Position numbers and translations under genes: made by a program | Assembly: GCA_031550325.1 (NCBI GenBank) | Contig: JAVBOR010000043.1 | Span: forward strand, 1 to 27,405 | DNA: 27,405 nucleotides | From: JAVBTT01 sp031550325 | GTDB lineage: Bacteria; Bacillota; Clostridia; Oscillospirales; UBA929 | Direction of reading: 5' to 3' | Part shown: positions 7,540-16,024 of the stretch, piece after piece | How positions within the stretch are numbered: the stretch's first letter is position 1 | How the letters are laid out: each line of letters begins with the position of its first letter | The notes under the pieces: generated by a model | What the model was told of the DNA's origin: nothing | The model's input: the letters and a program-made list of their open reading frames with translations, nothing else | Database searches by the model: none

Positions 7540-8240
7540 TGAAAACACCTGAGCTTCCGGAAAAACTGCCGCGCCACATCGCGATCATTCTGGACGGTAA
7601 CGGCCGCTGGGCCAAGGCGCGCGGGCTGCCGCGCTCGGCGGGGCACGCCGTCGGCAGTGAGAACTTCCGAAAAATCGCCACCTTTTGCAAGGACATCGGC
7701 ATCGAGTATCTCACGGTCTACGCCTTTTCCACCGAAAACTGGAAGCGTCCGCCGGAGGAAGTCGAGACGCTGCTCAAGCTCTTTCGCAAGTATCTTCAGG
7801 AGTCCATTCGCAAGATGGAAAAAAACCGCGTGCGCATCCGGTTTATGGGGGATCTCTCCCCCATGCCCGACGACATCAAGGAACTGATTGCCCGCACACA
7901 GGAACTCAGCGAGCGATATGACGGCGTCAGCCTGCAGATTTGTCTGAATTATGGCTCGCGCGACGAAATACTCCGGGCTTGCCGTTCGCTTTTGAACGAT
8001 CCGCCGGAGCAGCTTACCGAGCAAACCTTTTCAGACCGCCTGGACAGCGCGGGAATCCCCGACCCGGATCTGTGCATTCGGCCCAGCGGTGAATGCCGCC
8101 TGTCCAATTTCTTGCTGTGGCAGCTGGCCTATGCAGAGCTGTTTTTTGTGGACACCTTTTGGCCGGACTTTGGGCAGAAAGAGCTGGTCAAGGTCCTATG
8201 GGACTATGCCGAACGCAACCGCCGCTACGGCGGCCTGTGA
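7539..8240 (+). CDS. uppS: Undecaprenyl diphosphate synthase (isoprenyl transferase)
   Basis: A 233-residue cis-prenyltransferase that builds the C55 lipid carrier for cell wall synthesis from FPP and IPP. The catalytic motif DGNGRWA is at 19-25, with GHAVGSENF and YAFSTENWKRP downstream and the IPP-binding LCIRPSGECRLSNFLLWQLAYAELFF near the C-terminus. Full length. The start codon shares one base with the frr stop. It sits between frr and cdsA as in many Firmicutes and supplies lipid made from the isoprenoid units of Dxr and IspG encoded further along. Confidence 0.97.
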   Translation: MKTPELPEKLPRHIAIILDGNGRWAKARGLPRSAGHAVGSENFRKIATFCKDIGIEYLTVYAFSTENWKRPPEEVETLLKLFRKYLQESIRKMEKNRVRIRFMGDLSPMPDDIKELIARTQELSERYDGVSLQICLNYGSRDEILRACRSLLNDPPEQLTEQTFSDRLDSAGIPDPDLCIRPSGECRLSNFLLWQLAYAELFFVDTFWPDFGQKELVKVLWDYAERNRRYGGL

Positions 8241-8363
8241 GGTTTCCCCTCCAAAGCCTGCGCCGCGGCGCAAAGCCTGTTGCCGCGCGCCGGCGACCAC
8301 GCACCGAAAACAATAAGCACTGACCGGAGACACTCAACATCACGGCCCGGGAGGATTGGGTAG
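8241..8363 (+). other. uppS-cdsA gap with several short hairpins
   Basis: This is the only sizeable gap inside the pyrH-ispG run. It contains the palindrome TGCGCCGCGGCGCA (about 8260-8273), a second stem TTGCCG/CGGCGA and a GGGAGG ribosome binding site for cdsA. No T tract follows the stems, so they are more likely processing or pausing structures than terminators. No reading frame is convincing here. Confidence 0.35.
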
Positions 8364-9176
8364 ATGAGACTGCGCGTTATTGTCGGATTTGCTTTGCTTG
8401 TCCTGCTTATCTGCGTTTTGTATGTTGCCCCGACAGAAGTTCTTGTCGTGGCCATTTCCCTCTTGTCGGTTTTGTCGGTACAGGAGCTTCTGGGCGCGAC
8501 TGGATTTGTGCGCAAAAAGCGCATTGTCGTTTACGCTTTGGTCATGGCAGCCGCCGTCCCGCCCTGGTACTATTTTGATTCCCCGCCATGGCTCGCGCTT
8601 TTGGGCGTGTTTCTCATGGTTTTTCTTCTGTTTATTGAAGGCCTTATCGAGCCCGCCAACATCACGTTTGAAATGATCTCCGCCATTTTTCTCACAGCGA
8701 CGGTTCTTCCGTTCTTCTTTTCGTGCATCTTTGCCATCGCCACGATGCCGCTGAGCCGGTATATCAGCATCCTCCCGTTTATCGCGGCGTTCGGGAGCGA
8801 CACGGTTGCTTTTCTGGTGGGACGCAAGCTCGGCAAACGAAAGCTCGCGCCCCTCATCAGCCCCCACAAGACCGTTGAGGGCGGCGTGGGCGGCATGATC
8901 GGTACGACCGCGCTCATGCTGATCTATGGCGTCATCATGCAGTTTGGATTCGGGCTGCATGTCAACTATTTCTTTTTGGCCCTGTATGGCGTACTGGGCG
9001 CCGCTGCGGCGCTGATCGGAGACTTGTCCATGTCGTTTGTCAAACGCGAGTTCGGCATCAAGGACTTCGGGACCCTTCTGCCCGGCCACGGCGGCGTACT
9101 CGACCGCTTTGACAGTTTTTTATTTGCAGCGCCGCTGATTGAGCTGCTACTGCTGTGCTGCCCGGCCATCCGATGA
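8364..9176 (+). CDS. cdsA: Phosphatidate cytidylyltransferase (CDP-diglyceride synthase)
   Basis: A 270-residue integral membrane enzyme with about seven or eight hydrophobic segments that makes CDP-diacylglycerol for phospholipid synthesis. The C-terminal CdsA signature is present at about 222-252: SMSFVKREFGIKDFGTLLPGHGGVLDRFDS, with the S-x-x-K-R, K-D, PGHGG and DRxDS elements. The ATG is nine bases after GGGAGG. Its last bases overlap the dxr start. Confidence 0.96.
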   Translation: MRLRVIVGFALLVLLICVLYVAPTEVLVVAISLLSVLSVQELLGATGFVRKKRIVVYALVMAAAVPPWYYFDSPPWLALLGVFLMVFLLFIEGLIEPANITFEMISAIFLTATVLPFFFSCIFAIATMPLSRYISILPFIAAFGSDTVAFLVGRKLGKRKLAPLISPHKTVEGGVGGMIGTTALMLIYGVIMQFGFGLHVNYFFLALYGVLGAAAALIGDLSMSFVKREFGIKDFGTLLPGHGGVLDRFDSFLFAAPLIELLLLCCPAIR

Positions 9177-10342
9177 TGAAGACGTTTTCTTTGCTGGGGA
9201 GCACGGGCTCCATCGGCCTTCAGGCGCTGGAGGTCATGGAAATGCACTCGCTTTACCCGGTCGCGCTCACCGCGCGGCGGGACGTCAGTAACATGGAAAA
9301 CCAGGCGCGGCGCTTCCTGCCCAGGCTTGTCTGTATGGCCGGGGAAGCGGCGGGCAGGGATCTGGCCGTCAGGCTTCAGGACACACCGGTCACCGTTCGC
9401 TGGGGCGAAGAGTCTCTTCTGGAAGCGGCCGCCCACCCCGACGCCGACGGCGTTCTCAACGCGCTGGTCGGTATCGCCGGACTGAGGCCGTCTCTGGCGG
9501 CGCTCGGCGCGGGACACGCGCTTCTTCTGGCCAACAAAGAGTCCATGGTGTGCGGCGGACACCTGGTCACGGCAGCCGCCGGGGCAAACAAGCTCCCCAT
9601 CTGGCCCGTCGATTCGGAACACTCGGCCATCGCCCAGTGTCTCGAGGCGGGAACACAGGGGGTCAAGAGACTGATCCTCACGGCCTCGGGCGGGGCGTTT
9701 CGCGGCTACAGCCCGGAGATGCTGCGCGGCGTGACACCGGAAATGGCGCTGAAGCATCCCAACTGGAACATGGGCGCGAAAGTGACCGTCGACTCGGCAA
9801 CGCTGCTCAACAAAGGCCTTGAGGTCATTGAGGCCATGTGGCTGTTCGGGTTTGGCGAAGATAGAATCTCTGTCGTTGTCCATCCGCAAAGCATCATTCA
9901 TTCGCTGATTGAATATGAAGATGGTGGGATGTTGGCGCAGCTGGGCACTCCGGACATGCGCCTGCCCATACAATATGCGCTGCTGGGCGGGCGGCGCGCG
10001 CCCTGTCTGTCTCCGCCGCTCGACCTGACATCCGTTCCGGCGCTGCAGTTTGAAAAACCAGACACCGACACGTTTCCCTGCCTTGAGCTGGCCAGGCAGG
10101 CAGCGCGCCGCGGCGGAAACGCCGGCGCCGTGCTCAACGCAGCCGGAGAGACCGCTGTCGAGCTTTTTTTGTCGGGCGCGATCCTGTTTACCGACATTCC
10201 TCTCTGCATCGAGCTCGCGCTTTCCCGAACAGATTTTGTGTCGGCGCCCGGTCTGAACGACATTTTTATGTCGGACGCTCAGGCCAGGGCGCTCGTGCGG
10301 GAGCTGTACCCGCACAATAATAAGAATGAGGTGTTTCCTTGA
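9173..10342 (+). CDS. dxr: 1-deoxy-D-xylulose 5-phosphate reductoisomerase
   Basis: A 389-residue enzyme of the MEP pathway that converts DXP to MEP using NADPH. It has the nucleotide-binding GSTGSIG at residues 9-15, LLANKESMV (about 118-126) and the metal/substrate region PVDSEHSAI (about 144-152), followed by KHPNWNMGAKVTVDSATLLNKGLEVIEA. The start is one of two adjacent ATGs at 9173 and 9176 overlapping the cdsA stop. An in-frame ATG at 9155 would add six non-conserved residues. Full length. Confidence 0.96.
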   Translation: MMKTFSLLGSTGSIGLQALEVMEMHSLYPVALTARRDVSNMENQARRFLPRLVCMAGEAAGRDLAVRLQDTPVTVRWGEESLLEAAAHPDADGVLNALVGIAGLRPSLAALGAGHALLLANKESMVCGGHLVTAAAGANKLPIWPVDSEHSAIAQCLEAGTQGVKRLILTASGGAFRGYSPEMLRGVTPEMALKHPNWNMGAKVTVDSATLLNKGLEVIEAMWLFGFGEDRISVVVHPQSIIHSLIEYEDGGMLAQLGTPDMRLPIQYALLGGRRAPCLSPPLDLTSVPALQFEKPDTDTFPCLELARQAARRGGNAGAVLNAAGETAVELFLSGAILFTDIPLCIELALSRTDFVSAPGLNDIFMSDAQARALVRELYPHNNKNEVFP

Positions 10343-11442
10343 ACGCAGTTTTGTCCACCGTGATTATTCTGCTCATCCTGGCTGTGATGATTACCATTCA
10401 CGAGTTCGGCCACTTTATCGCGGCGCGGATATGCGGCATCAGAGTGCGGGAGTTTGCCATCGGCATGGGGCCCGTGATCTTTCGCCGCCCGCGCAAACCC
10501 AAAGATCTGCCCAAGGGCGAACAGCCTCCCGCCTATGACGGAACGGTCTTTTCGCTGCGCGCCATCCCTGTGGGCGGCTTTTGCGATATGGGCGAGGACG
10601 ACGAGTCGGCTGACCCCAACCATTTCCGTAACAAGCCACTTTTGAGCCGCATTTTTGTGCTGGTTTCGGGCGCACTGATGAACATTGTTCTGGGGCTGAT
10701 CATCATCTTCGCGATCAACTTCGCCATGGTGGGCGGCGCTGTGCGCAACACCGAGATCACCGCTCTCGACTCAGCGTTTCCTTACGCCGATCAGATCATG
10801 GCCGGCGACCGCATTGTCGAGGTCAACGGCCATGCCATCTGGTCCTACACCGACCTCAACCTCTATCTCGCGCGCGACGCCGACAAACCGTATACCTTCA
10901 CCTTAAGGCGCGGCGACGCCACGGTTGTCGCGTCGGGAATCGAGCGCACGCTTCCCGGCGAAGGCGACGGCAAGCTCTTTGGCTTTACGTTTGGCGGCTA
11001 CGACGAGATCACCCCAGCGACCGTCCCCGGGCAGAGCCTTGTGATGGCGGGCGACTATGTCCGCATCGTGTGGATTGGGCTGAGCGACCTGGTCACGGGC
11101 GCTGTCAGCGTTAACCAGATGATGGGCCCCGTGGGCATGGGCAGCGCCGTCAACCAGATCGTCACCGAAGAGGGCCGCACTGCCAAAGAGCGCGTGATCG
11201 AAATTGCCAATCTGGCGGCGCTGATTGCCATCAATCTCGCGGTATTTAACCTTCTGCCCATCCCCGCGCTGGACGGCGGCCGCGTTGTCTTTTTGCTGAT
11301 CTCGGCCTTTTTGATCCTCGTGCGCAAGCGCCCGCTCAGCCCGAAGATTGAGGGCTATATTCACGGCGTCACGATGATGCTGCTGTTTGGGCTGATGATC
11401 TTTGTCTTCTTTAACGACATCAGGCGCCTGGTGGGCTTCTGA
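10339..11442 (+). CDS. rseP: RseP/RasP-type site-2 metalloprotease
   Basis: A 367-residue membrane protease that cleaves membrane-embedded anti-sigma factors and signal peptide remnants. The zinc motif HEFGH (H21, E22, H25) lies in the first transmembrane helix; the third ligand D312 is in NLLPIPALDGGR near the C-terminus. Between them is a single PDZ-like region (about 145-215, AGDRIVEVNGHAIWSYTDL). The start is TTG at 10339, overlapping the dxr stop by four bases, with GAGGTG upstream. The gene order dxr-rseP-ispG is common in Firmicutes. This is the second M50 protease of the window and is distinct from the SpoIVFB-like one. Confidence 0.95.
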   Translation: MNAVLSTVIILLILAVMITIHEFGHFIAARICGIRVREFAIGMGPVIFRRPRKPKDLPKGEQPPAYDGTVFSLRAIPVGGFCDMGEDDESADPNHFRNKPLLSRIFVLVSGALMNIVLGLIIIFAINFAMVGGAVRNTEITALDSAFPYADQIMAGDRIVEVNGHAIWSYTDLNLYLARDADKPYTFTLRRGDATVVASGIERTLPGEGDGKLFGFTFGGYDEITPATVPGQSLVMAGDYVRIVWIGLSDLVTGAVSVNQMMGPVGMGSAVNQIVTEEGRTAKERVIEIANLAALIAINLAVFNLLPIPALDGGRVVFLLISAFLILVRKRPLSPKIEGYIHGVTMMLLFGLMIFVFFNDIRRLVGF

Positions 11443-12470
11443 TGAAGCGGATTATGGTAGGCGGCGTGGCGATAGGCGGCGGCGCGCCAGTCTCTGTGCA
11501 GAGCATGACCAACACAGACACGCGCGACGCCGAGGCCACGCTTCTTCAAATCGGCGCGTTGCGCGAGGCTGGCTGCGCCATTGTCCGCGTGGCCGTTCCG
11601 GACGAGCAGGCCGCCCTGGCGATGCCTTCTATTTGCGCGCGCAGTCACCTGCCGGTTGTGGCCGACATTCACTTTGACTATCGCCTGGCCGTCGCCTCGG
11701 CGGAGGCCGGCGCTGCAAAAATTCGCGTTAATCCCGGAAACATCGAGCGGGAGGACAAGCTGCGGGAAATTGTGGCGGCCTGCCGGGCGCACGCAATTCC
11801 CATCCGCATCGGGGTCAACAGCGGCTCTGTCAGCCCAAAGCTCTTGTCCTCCATGCGTCTCGAGGACGCCATGCTTGAATCGGCCCTGCGTCAGATCGAC
11901 ATGCTCGACAAGCTCGGCTTTCACGACATTTGCCTGTCGCTCAAGGCCACGACCGCGCCGATGACCATCAGAGTGTATCGCGCTGCGCGCGAGCGCCTGG
12001 ACATCCCCCTGCACGTCGGCGTCACCGAGGCCGGCACAGAGACCAGCGGTCTCATCCGCTCATCCGTCGGCATCGGCAGCCTGCTGTGCGACGGCATCGG
12101 CGACACCATTCGCGTCTCGCTCACCGCCGATCCCGTGCGGGAGGTACACGCGGGCAAGGCCATTCTGCGCGCTTGCGGGCTGCTGCACGACAGGGCGCAG
12201 GTTGTGTCCTGCCCGACCTGCGGGCGCTGCCATATGGACGTCATCGGGCTGGCCGGAAGGGTCGAGCGTGCGCTGGAGAGCGTCTCAAAACCGCTGACGG
12301 TCGCCGTGATGGGCTGTGAGGTCAACGGGCCGGGCGAGGCGCGGGCTGCCGATATCGGCATTGCCGGCGGAAAAACCGGCGCAGTGATCTTTTGCAACGG
12401 GGAAATTGTCGAGCGCGTCTCGGCCCAGGATGCTTTTGACGCGCTGATGCGGCGCGTGATGAGCCTGTAA
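11442..12470 (+). CDS. ispG: 4-hydroxy-3-methylbut-2-enyl diphosphate synthase
   Basis: A 342-residue [4Fe-4S] enzyme of the MEP pathway that makes HMBPP from MEcPP. It has the N-terminal VSVQSMTNTDTRD segment, the TIM-barrel core (VVADIHFDYRLA, IRVNPGNI, RIGVNSGS) and the C-terminal cluster ligands C257 and C260 in CPTCGRC, C292 in MGCEVNGPGE and E299. It is the short, two-domain bacterial form without the plant-type insert. The ATG shares a base with the rseP stop. It is followed by polC after 27 bases. Confidence 0.96.
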   Translation: MKRIMVGGVAIGGGAPVSVQSMTNTDTRDAEATLLQIGALREAGCAIVRVAVPDEQAALAMPSICARSHLPVVADIHFDYRLAVASAEAGAAKIRVNPGNIEREDKLREIVAACRAHAIPIRIGVNSGSVSPKLLSSMRLEDAMLESALRQIDMLDKLGFHDICLSLKATTAPMTIRVYRAARERLDIPLHVGVTEAGTETSGLIRSSVGIGSLLCDGIGDTIRVSLTADPVREVHAGKAILRACGLLHDRAQVVSCPTCGRCHMDVIGLAGRVERALESVSKPLTVAVMGCEVNGPGEARAADIGIAGGKTGAVIFCNGEIVERVSAQDAFDALMRRVMSL

Positions 12471-12497
12471 ACCCAAGCGGTAAGGAGTACGTTTTTA

Positions 12498-15400
12498 TTG
12501 TCTAACCAGGTTTTTTCAGAGGTCTTCGCGGGCTGTCCGCTTCCCCTCGGCGGGGAGAACACGGTGGTCAAGGCCCTACGGCTGGACGAGGCGTCCATGA
12601 ATCTGCAAGTTGACGCGTTTGATCCGCTTTGTCAGGTGACTCCGGAATGGGTATCCTTGGCCGAGCTTCGTCTGCGCGATTTTTTTGGGCTTGAGTGCGT
12701 TACCCTGCGCGTGGACAACATGGCTGTCAAAACTGTAAAGGTTGCGCAAAAGTATTTGTACGGCAAGGCCCACTCGGGTACGGAGTGCTCGCTCGACGAG
12801 CTCGAGTTCGCCACGGGCAAAGTCTCGGCAGCCGGTCAGGTCGCCTTTGTGCAGGAGAAGATCTACCGCCGGGGGTATGACGACGACCTGTTTTTTTCAT
12901 TTGCTCTGGAGAGCCCTGCGGGCTCCGTACGCGTCGAGCGCAAGTATCCGCCCGACCTCGCGCCGAAGCTGCATGAACAGCTCACCGAGCGCCGGAAAAA
13001 AGGCCTTTTTGTGCGCGTCTCGGGCAAGATGCAGAGCTATTCCCGGCAGGACGGCAGTGTGGAGACCACGCTGCACCCCACGGCGATCTCAGACTCTCCA
13101 TCGCCCGCGCCGCGCGAGGATAGCGCCGAGCTTACGCGCGTAGAGCTCCACCTACATACGCAGATGTCCGAAAAGGACGCCACGACAGACGTCTCCCAGG
13201 CGATCTCCACCGCGGCGCGCTGGGGCCATCCGGCCGTCGCGATCACCGATCACGGCGTTTGCCACAGCTTTCCCGACGCGATGAAGGCCGCCAAAAAGGC
13301 AGCCAAGGCCGGCACGCCGATCAAAATCCTCTACGGCTGCGAGGGCTATCTGCGCTCGGACACCAGACGAAACTTCCACATCATTTTACTGGCAGCCACC
13401 CAGACCGGCCTGAAAAACCTTTACAGGCTTGTCTCTCTCTCTCATATAGAGCACTATAACCGCCGGCCGCTGCTGCCGCGCGAGCTGCTTGAAGAATACC
13501 GCGAGGGCCTGATCATCGGCTCGGCCTGCGAGGCCGGCGAGCTGTTCCGGGCGGTCGTCGCGCAGAAGCCGCAGGAGGAACTCGCCCGGATCGCCTCTTT
13601 CTATGACTACCTGGAGATCCAGCCCGTCTGCAACAACCGGTTTCTGATCAGAGAGGGCCTTGCCGCCGACGAGCAGCAGCTGCAAAGCTTTAACCGCACG
13701 GTCGTTGAGCTGGGCAAGGCGCTCTCCAAGCCTGTCTGCGCTACGGGGGACGTCCATTTTCTGGATCCGGAGCACGAGATTTATCGCAAGATCCTGCTCT
13801 CCTCCATGTCGATGGATCACGAGCAGCCGCTTCCGCTCTACTTTAAGACGACCGAGGAAATGCTGGAGGAGTTTTCCTACCTCGGGACGGACACCGCCTT
13901 CGACGTCGTCGTCACCCAGCCGCGCGCGATTGCCGACCGCTGCGAGGAGCTCTCCCCTGTTCGCGCAGGCGAGTACTTTCCGCGCATCGAGGGTTCGGCA
14001 GAAGAGCTGCGCCGGCTTTCCGAGACGCGCGCCCATGAGCTTTACGGCAAAGAGCTCCCCCCGCTTCTGGCTGAGCGCCTGGAGACAGAGCTCGGCTCGA
14101 TCATCCGCAAAGGGTACGACATCATTTACATGATCGCGCAAAAGCTCGTGCAGCGCAGCCTTGCCGAGGGCTATCTCGTCGGGTCGCGGGGCTCCGTCGG
14201 CTCCTCGATCGTGGCATATCTGGCGGGCATCACCGAGGTCAACGCGCTGCCGCCGCATTACCGCTGCCCGAAGTGCGCGTTTTGGCAATTTGCCGATGAC
14301 CCGCCCACGGCCTGCGGCGTCGACCTTCCGGATCAGAACTGCCCGTCCTGCGGCGTCAAAATGGACAAGGACGGCTTTGACATCTCGTTTGCCACGTTTT
14401 TGGGCTTTGACGCCGACAAAAAGCCTGACATCGACCTGAATTTCTCAGGCGAATATCAGGCCAGGGCGCACGCGCACACGATTGAGCTCTTCGGCGAGAG
14501 CAAGGTTTTCCGCGCCGGAACCATCACAACGCTCAAAGACAAAAACGCCGTGGGCTATGCGCGCAAATACCTGGGCGACACGGTTGCCTCGCGCACCGAG
14601 CTTGACAGGCTCGCGCGTGGCTGCATCGGCGTGCGCACGACGACGGGACAGCATCCCGGCGGGCTGATCGTGCTGCCGGAGGACAACGAAATCTATGATT
14701 TCTGCCCGGTGCAGTACCCGGCCAACAAGTCGGAGAACATGATCACCACCCATTTCGACTACCACGCGATTGAGGAAAACCTGCTCAAGCTGGACCTGCT
14801 CGGGCACGACGATCCCACCATGCTGCGCGTTTTGGAGGACTTAACGGGCATTCCGGCGCTCGGCGTTCCGCTGGACGATCCGGATACGATGAGCCTGTTC
14901 ACTTCCTCCAAAGTCCTTGGCTTTGAAAATGACCGTCTGCTCGGCCCGACGGGCGCCGTGGCTGTGCCAGAGTTTGGCACGCGCTTTGTCAGGGGTATGC
15001 TTCAGTCCACCTGCCCCACGAGCTTTGAGGAGCTCGTACGCATTTCAGGCCTCTCCCACGGCACCGACGTGTGGATGGGCAACGCCGAGGCGCTGATCTC
15101 CGCGGGAACGGCCACGCTCAAGCAGGTCATCTGCGCGCGCGACGACATCATGGCCTATCTCATCGGAAAAGGCATGGAGCGAAAGCTGGCTTTCACGATC
15201 ATGGAGAGCGTGCGCAAGGGCAAGGGCCTCAAGCCCGACTGGGAAAAGGCCATGCGGGCGTGTGACGTTCCCGCCTGGTACATGGAAAGCTGCCACAAAA
15301 TTAAGTACATGTTTCCCCGCGCCCACGCCGTCGCCTATGTCCAGATGGCCCTGCGCATCGCCTGGTTCAAGGTGCACCGCCCGCTGGCGTTTTACGCAGC

Positions 15401-15833
15401 GTTTTTCACGATCAGAGCCGTTCAGTTTGAGGCCGGCGTGTGCACATCGGGGCCGGACGTCGTGCTCAGACGCATCCAGACCATTGAAAAGAACAAGGAC
15501 GCCACGGACGCTGAGAAAAACCAGGTCACCACGCTGGAGGTCTGCTACGAGTTTTACAAGCGCGGGTTTTCGTTCGCGCCCCTCACGCTCATGCACTCGC
15601 ACTCCAAGCAGTTTCTCGTGGAGGGCGACACGCTGATTCCCCCGCTGTCAACCGTCCCCGGTCTGGGTGACGTAGCGGCGGAGGACCTCGTTCGCCAGCG
15701 GGAGCTTGCCTACTTCGACTCGGTCGAGGACATTCAGTTCCGCTGCAAGGTCAACCGCGCCAATCTTGACGCGCTGCGCGCGCTCGGAGCGCTCGGCAGC
15801 CTTCCCGAAAGCGCGCAGATTTCGCTTTTTTAG
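12498..15833 (+). CDS. polC: PolC-type DNA polymerase III alpha subunit without exonuclease domain
   Basis: A 1111-residue replicative polymerase of the Gram-positive PolC class. Order of parts: short N-terminal region (1-105), OB fold (about 106-200), PHP domain (VELHLHTQMS, H218/H220; AITDHG, D251/H252), zinc-binding CPKC...CPSCG module (about 592-625), C-family palm with PDIDLNFSGEYQ (about 643-654), RTTGQHPGGLIVLP, LDLLGHDDPT and C-terminal HhH (PGLGDVAAEDL). Usual PolC is about 1400-1500 aa because a DnaQ-like 3'-5' exonuclease is inserted within the PHP domain. Here YGCEGYL (279-285) runs straight into RSDTRRNFHIILLA, where the insert would be, and no DxE exonuclease motif occurs. The N-terminus is also shorter. 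The start is TTG at 12498, after TAAGGAG. Confidence 0.95.
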   Translation: MSNQVFSEVFAGCPLPLGGENTVVKALRLDEASMNLQVDAFDPLCQVTPEWVSLAELRLRDFFGLECVTLRVDNMAVKTVKVAQKYLYGKAHSGTECSLDELEFATGKVSAAGQVAFVQEKIYRRGYDDDLFFSFALESPAGSVRVERKYPPDLAPKLHEQLTERRKKGLFVRVSGKMQSYSRQDGSVETTLHPTAISDSPSPAPREDSAELTRVELHLHTQMSEKDATTDVSQAISTAARWGHPAVAITDHGVCHSFPDAMKAAKKAAKAGTPIKILYGCEGYLRSDTRRNFHIILLAATQTGLKNLYRLVSLSHIEHYNRRPLLPRELLEEYREGLIIGSACEAGELFRAVVAQKPQEELARIASFYDYLEIQPVCNNRFLIREGLAADEQQLQSFNRTVVELGKALSKPVCATGDVHFLDPEHEIYRKILLSSMSMDHEQPLPLYFKTTEEMLEEFSYLGTDTAFDVVVTQPRAIADRCEELSPVRAGEYFPRIEGSAEELRRLSETRAHELYGKELPPLLAERLETELGSIIRKGYDIIYMIAQKLVQRSLAEGYLVGSRGSVGSSIVAYLAGITEVNALPPHYRCPKCAFWQFADDPPTACGVDLPDQNCPSCGVKMDKDGFDISFATFLGFDADKKPDIDLNFSGEYQARAHAHTIELFGESKVFRAGTITTLKDKNAVGYARKYLGDTVASRTELDRLARGCIGVRTTTGQHPGGLIVLPEDNEIYDFCPVQYPANKSENMITTHFDYHAIEENLLKLDLLGHDDPTMLRVLEDLTGIPALGVPLDDPDTMSLFTSSKVLGFENDRLLGPTGAVAVPEFGTRFVRGMLQSTCPTSFEELVRISGLSHGTDVWMGNAEALISAGTATLKQVICARDDIMAYLIGKGMERKLAFTIMESVRKGKGLKPDWEKAMRACDVPAWYMESCHKIKYMFPRAHAVAYVQMALRIAWFKVHRPLAFYAAFFTIRAVQFEAGVCTSGPDVVLRRIQTIEKNKDATDAEKNQVTTLEVCYEFYKRGFSFAPLTLMHSHSKQFLVEGDTLIPPLSTVPGLGDVAAEDLVRQRELAYFDSVEDIQFRCKVNRANLDALRALGALGSLPESAQISLF

Positions 15834-16024
15834 CTTCCTCGTTCCTTGCGCGAAATCACGTCGAGCCTGACAGCGAGGCCGGCAGGTCCTTGCTGGACTG
15901 GTTTGGCGCAAAGAATGGAAACAAATGACTTTCACGGATTCATTCCGGAAAGTCACTCTCTGCGCGTCTTCACAAAGACGCGATCCTGTCCCCGCTTTGT
16001 CAAAGAACCAAAGGTTTTTTGACA
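15834..16024 (+). repeat. Structured intergenic repeat, copy 2
   Basis: Same orientation as the copy at 1-210 and clearly alignable with it. It has the 21-nt core hairpin (15866-15886), GTCC/GGAC, TGACTTTC/GAAAGTCA with CGGA/TCCG cap (15926-15955), CGCGTCTT/AAGACGCG (15963-15982), and a terminal stem TGTCAAA-G-AACC/GGTT-T-TTTGACA (15998-16024, triloop AAA). The terminal stem sequence differs completely from that of copy 1 while still pairing. The element fills the whole gap between the convergent polC and rodA genes and ends directly against the rodA stop codon. A left terminal repeat is not evident. Confidence 0.85.

Noticed and set aside
8966..10315. 449-codon minus-strand frame opposite dxr
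   Set aside because: Composition and lack of motifs mark it as a shadow of dxr and cdsA.
15998..16024. Bidirectional intrinsic terminator between polC and rodA
   Set aside because: The stem is good, but no T run follows it on either strand; Rho-independent termination is not supported from sequence alone.
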